Source: Methanothermococcus okinawensis IH1 (GTDB lineage Archaea; AGJL01; Methanococci; Methanococcales; Methanococcaceae). Taken from it: 64,000 bases of DNA. The notes below the pieces were generated by a model that was not told the origin of the DNA, searched no databases, and saw nothing but the letters and a program-made list of their open reading frames with translations. Position numbers and translations under genes: made by a program. The DNA lies in contig NC_015636.1 in assembly GCF_000179575.2 (NCBI RefSeq), positions 1,217,495 through 1,281,494 of the forward strand, in the 5' to 3' direction. Shown piece after piece: positions 1 to 9,530 of the stretch (its first letter is position 1; the number at the start of each line of letters is the position of its first letter).

Positions 1-134
1 TAAATTAAATCAAGATAAGAAATATATATGATATATATTTATAATAATTTTTGCTTCTTTGAATATAAAATATATTTTAAGTAATATATATTTAATTTTT
101 TAAATTTTTATTATTATTTTTATTACCTTTATTT

Positions 135-1268
135 TTATTCTTTATTATATTTAGTCAATCTTATGTTTATATACAATAATAATGCAACTATGACCCATAT
201 TCCGTAATTTAACCCAACTTCACAGTAAGATAACAGTATCGAAGCATAAATTGCATATAATTTTTTATCCCCTTCATATATGAATTTTGAGAATAATCCT
301 AAAACCACAGCTATCAAAACACCAAAATATCCAAAATCAAGATATGATGTTCCAAACATGGTTGTTGTAAGGTTATGGTGGTAATTGTACAATATATCTC
401 CAATACTATTTTGACCATTGGGTGTAAATAGTATCTGTCCGTAGGTGTGGATATTAGAATTTATTATTTTTAGGAATATCGTTAAATCGAGATGAGCTCT
501 GTAACATAAAATTTCAATAGCGTGAATTTTCCAGTGCTGATTTGATGTCAATAATACAATCTCTCCAACAACGCTCAAAAGTATTAAGGCAACAAATCCA
601 TAAATTAAAAGATGCTTAAAAGAGGCTTTTTTATAAATTACATAAGATACAAATAGCATTAATATACTTCCTTTATATCCAAAAAGTGTTAATATTATAA
701 GAGAAATTATAAAGTATATCTTATTTTCTATTCCAGCATATATTAAAGCCCCAGTGGATATCAATCTTAAAGGTTCTGAGCAGGAGCTCATCCTTATGTT
801 GTAATCAAATAATGGTATTCCACCGTATATTAAAATTACCAGTATAAAAGAAATTACCCCAATACCAAAGATTGCATCAACAAATAATTTTTTATTATAT
901 AATTTTGTATAGAGCTCTACAACTACAAAAATAAATGCCAAGTATATAATAGACAGTAGTAATGAATGGCTAACTTCATAAGCTCCGTAAATTACGGTTA
1001 GAGACAATATAAAAGATGAAATATATAAAAATAAAATATACGATGATTTTTTATTAAGATTAAGTTGCACTGGAAAAATAAACGGCAATGAAAAACCTAA
1101 AATAAAAATAAATAAAACCCCTAAAATTTTAAGTAGTGAATATGTCCCAATATCTCCCAAATATGGCAATGCCAATACAAAAATTATCAAATGACCAAAT
1201 ACAACAATAGAAATAGGATGGAATAAGTTTATCTTTTTAATATTCTCAATAATATCACATATATGCAT
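135..1268 (-). CDS. Multi-spanning membrane protein, oligosaccharide repeat unit polymerase-like
   Basis: 377 residues, almost entirely hydrophobic, with roughly ten or more membrane segments. An IPLFDYN motif near residue 151 precedes a polar loop, and the next gene has IPLFDPTSRR in the equivalent place, so the two look like divergent paralogues. The layout resembles archaeal Wzy-like oligosaccharide repeat unit polymerases, which polymerise or transfer surface glycans; that role is inference. The start codon follows a GGTATT site and overlaps the end of the upstream gene by 40 bp, which suggests one operon read leftward. Family assignment is moderate. Confidence 0.6.
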   Translation of the reverse strand: MHICDIIENIKKINLFHPISIVVFGHLIIFVLALPYLGDIGTYSLLKILGVLFIFILGFSLPFIFPVQLNLNKKSSYILFLYISSFILSLTVIYGAYEVSHSLLLSIIYLAFIFVVVELYTKLYNKKLFVDAIFGIGVISFILVILIYGGIPLFDYNIRMSSCSEPLRLISTGALIYAGIENKIYFIISLIILTLFGYKGSILMLFVSYVIYKKASFKHLLIYGFVALILLSVVGEIVLLTSNQHWKIHAIEILCYRAHLDLTIFLKIINSNIHTYGQILFTPNGQNSIGDILYNYHHNLTTTMFGTSYLDFGYFGVLIAVVLGLFSKFIYEGDKKLYAIYASILLSYCEVGLNYGIWVIVALLLYINIRLTKYNKE

Positions 1269-2344
1269 AATACCAACCCAAAGAAATAGTAAAGAATAAC
1301 ATCTAAATCTAAAATACCTGTTTCAATACCCACCAACAAATAGGATACTAAGATACTATAAACTCCCAAATAGATGCCTTTTAAACTTTCAGAGATTTTA
1401 TAAAATATGCCTAAAAATATGCCCAAAATACCAAAATATGGAATTATTCCAATAGTTCCATAATCTCCAATTACAGCTCCAAAAATCGTTGGAGTTATTG
1501 TGGCTCCATATACGCCTATGTTATTTGCAATAACTGTTCTTGGACCAGGTGATAATCCTAAATAGGAATAAACTGCACAATAATGTAGAAGTCCCCCAAA
1601 CATTCCATTAAAATTCTTGACTATAATATCAAAAATACTCATGGTTAAATCTACTCTTGAAAATATTGGATTTCCACCACTACCCAATACATAAAGCCTT
1701 AATATTGACATGAAAAGAAGTATTAAAAATATTCCAAATGCCGAATAAATTAGCTCCTTTGTTTTTATTCTGTTGGAATAATACATTACAAACAATATGG
1801 ATAAAAACAATATCATAACATTTGTTCTATACCCCAAAAGCATGATAAGTCCTGAAAAAATAATGGAATATAAAATAATCTTTACCCTATCCAAAGATAG
1901 ATTTGAAGCTACTACTATTGCCCAGCCTAAAAGTAAAAGATGGGATAAAGCAGTAAATGGCACATTTAAAAACCTTCTTGAAGTGGGGTCAAAAAGCGGA
2001 ATATCCCTAACCCATAAAATATCAAAAAATATGAATAATATACCTATAAACATTAATAATATCCCAAATTTATAATGTTTTGAATAGTTTGGCTTATATG
2101 GTTTTTTTAAATTAAATATACTGGAATATTTGGAAATATCGTCTAAATTTAAGATGTAATATAACCTTTCGCCAACAATAAATGAAATATAAAAGAAAAT
2201 TGCACTAAATAAAGCTAAAAAACCTGAATAATAGGATACACTGGACGCTAAAATATAAAAAGAAGTAATTAGCAAAAATAAATGATGGGCTTTAATTTTT
2301 TCATACTTAGGCATATTTTTTAAATAGGTTTTTAGGAGCTCCAT
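1229..2344 (-). CDS. Oligosaccharide repeat unit polymerase-like membrane protein
   Basis: 371 residues with about ten to twelve membrane segments and the IPLFDPTSRRF motif near residue 113, typical of the archaeal oligosaccharide repeat unit polymerase family. Such proteins join glycan repeats on the outer face of the membrane; in a methanogen the product could be a cell-surface polysaccharide or part of S-layer glycosylation (inference). The ATG follows GGAATTGAT. It is the first gene of a leftward pair and overlaps its paralogue downstream. No glycosyltransferase is visible in the window, so the substrate cannot be guessed. Confidence 0.65.
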   Translation of the reverse strand: MELLKTYLKNMPKYEKIKAHHLFLLITSFYILASSVSYYSGFLALFSAIFFYISFIVGERLYYILNLDDISKYSSIFNLKKPYKPNYSKHYKFGILLMFIGILFIFFDILWVRDIPLFDPTSRRFLNVPFTALSHLLLLGWAIVVASNLSLDRVKIILYSIIFSGLIMLLGYRTNVMILFLSILFVMYYSNRIKTKELIYSAFGIFLILLFMSILRLYVLGSGGNPIFSRVDLTMSIFDIIVKNFNGMFGGLLHYCAVYSYLGLSPGPRTVIANNIGVYGATITPTIFGAVIGDYGTIGIIPYFGILGIFLGIFYKISESLKGIYLGVYSILVSYLLVGIETGILDLDVILYYFFGLVLCIYVILLRILKR

Positions 2345-2393
2345 ATCAATTCCTTATATTTAATGTTTTATTAATAATATACTCATTTATTAT

Positions 2394-3188
2394 TTATTTT
2401 AGAGGTATAATCATTGAATTATTGTGATATGTAGTTATGTTTTTAGGTATGTTATTAATTGTCTCATTTACAATTAAATATACTGTTATTTGCGAAGTGA
2501 TGATGTTATGAGGTTTTATAAGGTTATCTAACATATTTAATGTATCCACATCCAATTTCCCTGTTAAAAATAAACCATTTTCAACAAAATTAATTGATAA
2601 CTTATTATTTCTATTATTTAAATCCAAATGCAGGTTATTTTTAATATTTTGCTGTTCTGATGGCGTAAAGGTTTTTGAATCTACTGCAAGAGAACCACCG
2701 ATGTAAGTATCAAGTATCGTTAAATTGTTATGCTTATAAGGTTTTTCTGAATCTTTTATTTTTTTATTGATTTCTTCAAATGAGTTTCCATTAATTGGAT
2801 TTAGAGAATATGTAATTATTGAATTACCTAATGGCTTTAAAATTATCTTTTTGGCAGCAATATCCTCTTTATATGCCATTTCCCCTCCAATTGTAATAGG
2901 TTGGTTTTTATATATTGCATAAAGGGTTCCACCATGAGCTCCGGTAATCAATACAGTATCGTTAAATTCTTCCTTAGAAGAAGACCATTTTCCTTCCACA
3001 TAAGCATATAATGGAAAATTTTTATTTAGTATTTTCTCAGAAATCCATGCACATTTATACATTTGGTCTCCATCAAATTCGTAGTTATCATTTTCACTAT
3101 TGGATTTTAAAAATTTATATATCAGAGCTCCGGAGGTAATCAATATAGCGAGTATGACCAAAATTTCAAGAATCCCTATTTTTCTCAT
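2394..3188 (-). CDS. Membrane-anchored protein of unknown function
   Basis: About 264 residues. One N-terminal hydrophobic segment (ILEILVILAILITSGALIY) acts as an uncleaved anchor or signal; the rest is polar, with several N-x-S/T sequons fitting an extracellular, glycosylated domain. An upstream in-frame GTG at 3197 is possible, but GTGAT at that position serves as ribosome binding site for the ATG at 3188, so I take the ATG. It lies 50 bp upstream of the two polymerase-like genes, on the same strand, and may act with them in envelope synthesis. No family recognised. Confidence 0.6.
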   Translation of the reverse strand: MRKIGILEILVILAILITSGALIYKFLKSNSENDNYEFDGDQMYKCAWISEKILNKNFPLYAYVEGKWSSSKEEFNDTVLITGAHGGTLYAIYKNQPITIGGEMAYKEDIAAKKIILKPLGNSIITYSLNPINGNSFEEINKKIKDSEKPYKHNNLTILDTYIGGSLAVDSKTFTPSEQQNIKNNLHLDLNNRNNKLSINFVENGLFLTGKLDVDTLNMLDNLIKPHNIITSQITVYLIVNETINNIPKNITTYHNNSMIIPLK

Positions 3189-3350
3189 ATATATCACTAA
3201 AAATAAAGTAAATATTGTTATTTATTGTTTTATTATTAGCTATTATTTATCCAAATGTAATATATATTACATCTATATTACATCAACAATAATATCTTAA
3301 TTATTTTTTACTTATTTTTAATTTTTATTTATTTTTTATTATTTGCAGTT

Positions 3351-4307
3351 TTATTGCTTAGTATATTCTTTCATTATTCTTTTAGCCACATTTTCGCCAT
3401 CAAGTTTGTAATATTTTAAAAGTTCCTCGGCTTTTCCAGAAATTCCAAATTCATCGTTTATGCCAATTCTTAAAAGTTTTTTATTTAATCCATATGTTGC
3501 TATAACCTCAGATATTGCACCACCTAAACCGCCTATAATATTGTGGTCTTCAAGTGAAACTATAAAATCATTGGAGTTTTTTATGGCATCTTCATCAATC
3601 GGCTTTATAGTGGGCATAGATATTACTTCCGCATTTATTCCATTTTCTTTTAATATTTTCGATGCCTTTATGGCTTCTGGAACTAACTCCCCCGTGGCTA
3701 TGATTGTTAAATCATTTCCTTCTTTTAATAATCTTGCCTTTCCAAATTCAAATTTAGCATCCTCTTCACTACTAAATATGGTTTTGGTATTTCCTCTCGG
3801 CATTCTGACATAAACGGGTCCGTTATATTCGGCACACCATCTTATTACATTTTTTGTTTCGTAGTAATCACTTGGAGCTATCACTTTCATGTTTGGTATT
3901 GCCCTCATTATGGCGATATCTTCTGTCATTTGATGTGTAGCTCCATCTTCTCCCACGGTTATACCGCTATGGGTTGCAACAATCTTTACATTTAATCCTG
4001 CATAAGATATGGTGTTTCTTATTTGTTCCCATGCCCTTCCACTTGCAAACATGGCAAATGTTGAGGCAAATACTATTTTTCCAGTTCTTGCAAGTCCTCC
4101 TGCCACGCCCATCATGTTCTGTTCTGCAATACCTGCATTAAAAAATCTATTGGGGTATTCTTTTGCAAACATACCTGTTTTTGTTGAGCCAGATAAATCT
4201 GCATCAAGAACAACCAAATTTGGATATTTTCTTCCCAATTCAACCAATGTTTCTCCATAGGCATTTCTCATAGCTTTCTTTTCTCCAAGTTTAATTTTAT
4301 ATTCCAT
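3351..4307 (-). CDS. Transketolase, C-terminal subunit
   Basis: 318 residues covering the pyrimidine-binding and C-terminal domains of a split transketolase (thiamine diphosphate enzyme, non-oxidative pentose phosphate pathway, cytoplasm). Visible features are LDADLSGSTKTG, the GIAEQNMMGVAGGLA motif with the glutamate that activates the cofactor, and a C-terminal SLEDHNIIGGLG. I chose the ATG at 4307 because GGTGAAACT lies just upstream; a longer frame to 4358 lacks a site. The partner N-terminal subunit is at 5370-6194 with the epimerase between them, as in other methanococci. This makes C4-C7 sugars and pentoses without the oxidative branch. Confidence 0.95.
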   Translation of the reverse strand: MEYKIKLGEKKAMRNAYGETLVELGRKYPNLVVLDADLSGSTKTGMFAKEYPNRFFNAGIAEQNMMGVAGGLARTGKIVFASTFAMFASGRAWEQIRNTISYAGLNVKIVATHSGITVGEDGATHQMTEDIAIMRAIPNMKVIAPSDYYETKNVIRWCAEYNGPVYVRMPRGNTKTIFSSEEDAKFEFGKARLLKEGNDLTIIATGELVPEAIKASKILKENGINAEVISMPTIKPIDEDAIKNSNDFIVSLEDHNIIGGLGGAISEVIATYGLNKKLLRIGINDEFGISGKAEELLKYYKLDGENVAKRIMKEYTKQ

Positions 4308-4424
4308 AGTTTCACCGTTAAATAATTTATATCGATAAATAATTATTATTAATAACAATAGGTAATAATAGTAATAATTATAATAATTATAATATTACAC
4401 TAACAGTATTGTAGATAGTTAAAT

Positions 4425-4475
4425 AAAAAATTATAGTTCAAGACGGAACTTTATATACTTCTGGTGAATTACTCA
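4425..4475 (-). promoter_or_regulatory. Probable promoter of the transketolase C-subunit gene
   Basis: On the minus strand a TATA box GTATATAAA lies at 4450-4458, in the 217-bp gap between the transketolase C-subunit gene and the epimerase gene. A start of transcription about 25 bp downstream would give a leader of roughly 120 bases. This implies that the C-subunit is not only read through from the epimerase gene. Confidence 0.4.
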
Positions 4476-4524
4476 TAACAATAACTATGTAAATAACGAT
4501 TATTTCAACACTTAATGAGAAATA

Positions 4525-5235
4525 TTATTGAATTAATATTTCATTGGTTGATATTATTATGTCGAGAACTATAAATTTATTTTTAAATTTCGCAGACTCT
4601 CTCAAAATCTTAACAGCCTCTTCAATATTTTCCTTATTATAAATTGCAGATGCTGCAATAAGCACATCGGCACCAGCTTCAACAACCTTTGGAGCAGTTT
4701 CTGAATTTATGCCGCCATCAACCAAAATTTTCGTATTATATCCCTCTTTAAGAATTATATTTTTTAATCTATCTATCTTTTTTAGCATAGGATTAATAAA
4801 TTTTTGACCAGAAAACCCTGGTTCAACAGTCATTATAAGGACGCCACATAAATCTTCTAAAATATATTCGATGGTATCAATTGGTGTTGAAGGATTTAAT
4901 GCTACTATTGGTTCAGCACCTTTATCTTTTATTAATTTTATAGTTCTAAATGGAAATTTACATGTTTCTATATGAAATGTAATCATATCGGCATCATCTG
5001 CAAGTATTGGGATAAATAAGTCGGGATTTTCTACCATTAAATGAACATCTGTTGGTAGTCCAGTTATATTTTTTATATATTTTGAAATACCAATACCCAT
5101 ACTTAGATTTGGAACAAAATGCCCATCCATCATATCTATATGGATAAAATCCACGCCTGCTTTTTCTACTTTTTTTACCTCTTTTTCAAGATGGCCATAA
5201 TTTGCCGATAATATGGATGCTCCTATTTTTACCAT
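4525..5235 (-). CDS. rpe: Ribulose-phosphate 3-epimerase
   Basis: 236 residues, full length for the family. It interconverts ribulose 5-phosphate and xylulose 5-phosphate. TIM-barrel signatures are visible: KIGASILSANY at the N-terminus, the metal-binding FIHIDMMDGHFVPN, DVHLMV, MTVEPGFSGQKF and LVDGGIN. The ATG at 5235 matches the conserved N-terminus; an upstream frame of 17 Lys/Asn-rich residues is not supported. It sits between the two halves of transketolase, so the three form one pentose phosphate functional group. Confidence 0.96.
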   Translation of the reverse strand: MVKIGASILSANYGHLEKEVKKVEKAGVDFIHIDMMDGHFVPNLSMGIGISKYIKNITGLPTDVHLMVENPDLFIPILADDADMITFHIETCKFPFRTIKLIKDKGAEPIVALNPSTPIDTIEYILEDLCGVLIMTVEPGFSGQKFINPMLKKIDRLKNIILKEGYNTKILVDGGINSETAPKVVEAGADVLIAASAIYNKENIEEAVKILRESAKFKNKFIVLDIIISTNEILIQ

Positions 5236-5369
5236 AATTACGCCTTTTTTATTCTTTCTTTCATGTTTATTCTTTTGTTTATTCATTTATATTTTAACAT
5301 TGATAACAATACATATTTAATGAAAAGGTTTTAATCAAATTTTAGCCTTAATATATAACCTTTTTTATC

Positions 5370-6194
5370 TTATTGAAGTTCTTTAAGAGCTATTTTTAAC
5401 TCTTCCTTATTCGGAGCTTTGCCATGAAATCCAACATTATTTTCCATGAATGACACTCCCTTACCCTTGATGGTATTTGCCACAATCATTTTTGGTTTGC
5501 CATTTTTCATAGATTTTGCCTTTTCAATGGTATCAACAATTTGTTTAAAATCATGACCATCTATTTCAAATACATCCCATCCAAATGCTTTGAATTTTTC
5601 TCTTAAATCGCCTAAACACATTACATCTTCTGTGCAACCATCTATTTGAAGTTTATTTCTATCAACAATTCCTATTAAATTGTCCAATTTGTAATGAAAT
5701 GCCGCCATTGCAGCTTCCCAGACTTGACCTTCCTGACACTCACCATCTCCTAAAAGAACATAAACATTATTATTTAATTTATCTATTCTACAACCCAATG
5801 CCATTCCAACAGCTACTGAAAAGCCCTGACCTAATGAACCTGTGTTTGCTTCTATTCCTGGGATTTTTATATTTGGATGCCCCTGCAACAGAGCTCCGGT
5901 TTTTCTTAATTTCCAGAGCTCATCCTTATCGAAGTATCCGAGCTCTGCAAGAACTGCATATAATGCGGGACAGCAATGTCCTTTACTTAAAACAAACCTA
6001 TCCCTATCTTTTTTATTTGGATTTTTTGGGTCATGATTCATTAATTTATAATATAATGCCACAATTATATCTGTTGAAGATAATGAACCTCCGGGATGTC
6101 CAGATTCTGCCAATCCTATCATTTTTACTACATCGTATCTTATTTTTTTAGCTATTTGTTTTAAATCTTCTATTTCCTTAATGTTAATTGCCAT
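5370..6194 (-). CDS. Transketolase, N-terminal subunit
   Basis: 274 residues: the thiamine-diphosphate-binding half of transketolase. GHPGGSLS near residue 33, [11 protein letters not shown], and [14 protein letters not shown] with downstream DRNKLQ form the diphosphate/Mg2+ site. It works with the C-terminal subunit encoded at 3351-4307. GGTGAAAAT precedes the ATG. The split into two polypeptides is usual in methanogens and thermophilic archaea. Highly confident. Confidence 0.96.
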   Translation of the reverse strand: MAINIKEIEDLKQIAKKIRYDVVKMIGLAESGHPGGSLSSTDIIVALYYKLMNHDPKNPNKKDRDRFVLSKGHCCPALYAVLAELGYFDKDELWKLRKTGALLQGHPNIKIPGIEANTGSLGQGFSVAVGMALGCRIDKLNNNVYVLLGDGECQEGQVWEAAMAAFHYKLDNLIGIVDRNKLQIDGCTEDVMCLGDLREKFKAFGWDVFEIDGHDFKQIVDTIEKAKSMKNGKPKMIVANTIKGKGVSFMENNVGFHGKAPNKEELKIALKELQ

Positions 6195-6500
6195 ATTTTC
6201 ACCTTTATAAATTTTATAATCTTATAATATTATGTATAAATTAATATACACGTAGTATATTGCCATATTCAGTTATTATTTTAAATTAACTTTTTAAAAT
6301 TTTTAATAAGTTTATATAAAATTATTATTAGAATAACTATTAACTTATGACATTATAAATTAAATTAATATAATAAATTGAATAAACTGAATAAATTAAT
6401 AAAATATTATATTAAATATTACTGTAAATAAATTAGCTATAAATATAGAATTGTTAAAATCATTATTAATTAGAATATTGTAATTTAGGTTATTTTACTT
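6195..6500. other. 306-bp AT-rich spacer with likely leftward promoter
   Basis: No coding potential seen. On the minus strand a TATA-like TTTATATAAA lies near 6310-6319, suitably placed to drive the transketolase N-subunit gene. The remainder is AT-rich low-complexity sequence downstream of the NMD3-like gene. Confidence 0.35.
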
Positions 6501-7601
6501 TTACTTTATAACTTCTACAATATAATTTATACTTTCATTCTTAAATATTTTTAATATATTTCCTTCTTTTATATCGCTATATATATTACCGTAATTGTCA
6601 TATTCATATACTTCGTAGTTTTTATCATCCATGGCAATTATCCTGTTTGGTGATGTGGAAATCACTGTGGCAGTAGGACATTCATCACCTTTTTTTAATA
6701 ATTTTGTGTTTTTCTCGGCATCATTCCACTGTAATGATATCTTTTCATGCTTACCTGTTAAATTTTCTAAATATAGTTTGTTTTCATTCATTGAAACTAC
6801 TTTATGCGGTTTATTTTTATATTCTACAATATCTCCTAATTTATACTCTGGAATTCTAACAACAACCGTTATTCTGTATTGATTCTTTCCAGTATCCTTT
6901 TCAACACCAACAAGTTTTGCAGTTTCATTTATCTTCCCACCATATTTAGATTTTATTGCAGAGGCTACATTTCTTGCACTGCCCATAGAACCTATTTGAT
7001 AGTCCAATCCTTCTTTTTGGGGTATAAATTTGGATATAAATGCCATTCTATCTTTTTTTAATCTTTTATCTGTCTCATTTCTTACAAAGTTGTCGAGCTC
7101 CTCTCTTTCATCTTCTGTTAAAAATCTATTCATTGCCCTTACTTGTAATGTGGCTTCGTAATAATTGGACATATATCTTGAACATCTTGGACATTGAACC
7201 ATTGCTAAATATACCGTTATATCTTTTTCTTCGGTTCGTTCCTCATCTTCACCTGCGAGTTTTCCTGTGGCTATTATTTTTACAGGAATTTCCACCCTTG
7301 ATTTTTTACCTCCGGGAAGTTGTCTTGGTTCCTGCGGTATTATTTCAATATCCATATTTTTATGGGCAGTTTTTAAATTATCCTTTGCAGCATAATAGAC
7401 TATTTCGTCAAGTATCCCATAAAGGTCCCTACCTTTTGGGTTTTGCCAAGTTCTTCTTTTATAGGAGCCACACATATGACATACTTCAACCTTTATTTCG
7501 TCTGGAATATCGAATAATGGATGGAGTTGAGCATAACATACTTTACACAATCCATCGATTAATTCATCTTCATGACCGCACCTATAACAAAATCCTTTCA
7601 T
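6501..7601 (-). CDS. NMD3-like zinc-finger protein
   Basis: 366 residues. It begins with paired CxxC knuckles (C5, C8, C19, C22), then [12 protein letters not shown] and a further CPRCSRY motif near residue 138, the arrangement of the NMD3 family. Eukaryotic NMD3 is the export adaptor of the 60S ribosomal subunit; the archaeal homologue probably binds or helps assemble the large subunit, but its exact role is not settled. The C-terminal part looks like a beta-rich eIF5A/OB-like region. GTGAAATT precedes the ATG. Upstream on the same strand is aIF2 beta, consistent with a translation context. Confidence 0.88.
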   Translation of the reverse strand: MKGFCYRCGHEDELIDGLCKVCYAQLHPLFDIPDEIKVEVCHMCGSYKRRTWQNPKGRDLYGILDEIVYYAAKDNLKTAHKNMDIEIIPQEPRQLPGGKKSRVEIPVKIIATGKLAGEDEERTEEKDITVYLAMVQCPRCSRYMSNYYEATLQVRAMNRFLTEDEREELDNFVRNETDKRLKKDRMAFISKFIPQKEGLDYQIGSMGSARNVASAIKSKYGGKINETAKLVGVEKDTGKNQYRITVVVRIPEYKLGDIVEYKNKPHKVVSMNENKLYLENLTGKHEKISLQWNDAEKNTKLLKKGDECPTATVISTSPNRIIAMDDKNYEVYEYDNYGNIYSDIKEGNILKIFKNESINYIVEVIK

Positions 7602-7847
7602 AATTTCACACTCATATATTTTTCTATTATATTAATTTATTAATTTTTTAAATTATAATACTAAATAATAAAAAATAAATAAAATTTATTAAAATAAAAA
7701 ATTAAAAAAGTAGGTAAAATATCGTAAAATACACATCACATATGCCATGTCTTATCAATTTAAGCATTTCAATCATTTTAATATAAATTATAAATTAATT
7801 TAGTTAATTAATATTATTAATTTAATCTTATTTTATTATTTAATAAT

Positions 7848-8276
7848 TTAAATTAATTTGATAGGTTTCATAGCACCACATGCCATACATTTAAGGAAGT
7901 GAATCCTACCTTCTTTAACGATTTTAGTATCTGGCTTTCCACATTCTGGGCATAAAACATATTCTTCTACAAAGTTTTTAATCTTTGAATTTATCATGTA
8001 ATTTCCAAATTTACCCTGAAGTATTAATCTCTGACCTTCAACATCCCCTGCTGTCCCCAGCTCCTTCATTACATATTTTGCAAAGAACTGCACATCCCTA
8101 TTTATGGCTTTTGCAATATCTCTAAAGTTTTTAATTATTGTCCTGTTTCCTTCAACAAAACTTTCTGCATGTGGAATTTCAAATCTCACATCTTTAAATA
8201 CTTCTTCTGGAAGTTGGCTAATAGCCCTTTTTAAAAGACCATCATAATCATAATAATTTTCACTATCTGTATTCAT
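7848..8276 (-). CDS. eif2b: Translation initiation factor aIF2, beta subunit
   Basis: 142 residues, normal for archaeal aIF2 beta. This subunit of the heterotrimer helps deliver initiator Met-tRNA to the small ribosomal subunit. An N-terminal helix, the central alpha-beta domain (LPEEVFKDVRFEIPHAESF) and a C-terminal zinc ribbon with C109, C112, C130 and C133 are visible. GGTGAGAATAT precedes the ATG. It is divergent from the L15e gene. Confidence 0.96.
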   Translation of the reverse strand: MNTDSENYYDYDGLLKRAISQLPEEVFKDVRFEIPHAESFVEGNRTIIKNFRDIAKAINRDVQFFAKYVMKELGTAGDVEGQRLILQGKFGNYMINSKIKNFVEEYVLCPECGKPDTKIVKEGRIHFLKCMACGAMKPIKLI

Positions 8277-8462
8277 ATATTCTCACCGAAATAATAGTAT
8301 AATTTTAAAGTTATATTAATTAGTTATTATTCAGTATTATTGTTATTAATTAGTTATTAATTAATTATTATTAATTTACTTTTATAATTTTTTATATTTT
8401 TTATTTTAATTATTTTATTATTGCTGTTAATCATTGATAATAATATTAAAATATATATCTAT

Positions 8463-8478
8463 GACTTATATATATAAC
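8463..8478 (+). promoter_or_regulatory. TATA box upstream of L15e
   Basis: CTTATATATATAA at 8465-8477 is a strong archaeal TATA element. A start about 25 bp downstream (near 8500) would give the L15e mRNA a leader of about 165 bases that includes the structured segment, or would transcribe a separate small RNA. Confidence 0.6.
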
Positions 8479-8518
8479 TACCGTTAGATTAATATACTAC
8501 TTACTACACACCATAAAA

Positions 8519-8605
8519 AGGTAAATATTGATATCAGTAACGGGCGATTAAACCCGTAGGGTATGTGGCTAAAAAGCTGAACCCATAAACAGTGATAGCC
8601 AGTGA
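8519..8605 (+). ncRNA. Candidate structured leader or small RNA before L15e
   Basis: This segment stands out by base composition and pairing. Hairpin A: ACGGG (8540-8544) with CCCGT (8553-8557). Hairpin B: GGGT (8559-8562) with ACCC (8581-8584), enclosing GGCT/AGCT (8567-8570, 8575-8578) with an AAAA loop. A competing pairing joins TGGCTA (8566-8571) to TAGCCA (8596-8601). An ACA follows hairpin B, which recalls H/ACA guide RNAs, but a pseudouridylation pocket was not established. It could be an autoregulatory leader bound by a ribosomal protein or an independent RNA. Confidence 0.4.
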
Positions 8606-8665
8606 TGTAATTATAATAGAGCTAAAAATAAATAAAAGCAAAAAAAGTAAAAATAGGAGATAAAC

Positions 8666-9250
<585 letters not shown>

Positions 9251-9530
9251 GTTATATGTAACTTTTTATTCACTTTTTTAATTTTTAAATTGTCTATATT
9301 ATCATTTATTTTAATTATTTATTTATTTTTTTATTATTTTATTTTAATTATTTTGTTATTTGCAGATTTATTTTTTATAGTATAATTTAAATATATGTTA
9401 AATTATATATTCATTTAAAATTTTTATAAATATTTATATTTGCAATATATATGATTTTTATAGTTTAATTTTATGATTATATACATAAATTATGCGTTTT
9501 TTATTATTTTAATTTAGCATTGGTGAAAAA

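Larger units (their letters stand above)
8277..8665. other. 389-bp divergent spacer between aIF2 beta and L15e genes
   Basis: Contains AT-rich sequence at 8277-8460, a strong rightward TATA box near 8465-8477 and a noticeably more GC-rich, foldable segment at about 8519-8605, described separately. No open frame of note. Confidence 0.6.

Noticed and set aside
7040-7603. 187-codon frame opposite the NMD3-like gene
   Set aside because: Shadow of a conserved gene; composition (Leu, Phe, His) is typical of antisense reading and it lacks a ribosome site.
8519-8605. Box C/D guide RNA before L15e
   Set aside because: GTGATAG and CTGA-like words are present, but not in the C-D'-C'-D order with guide spacing; kept only as an unclassified structured RNA.
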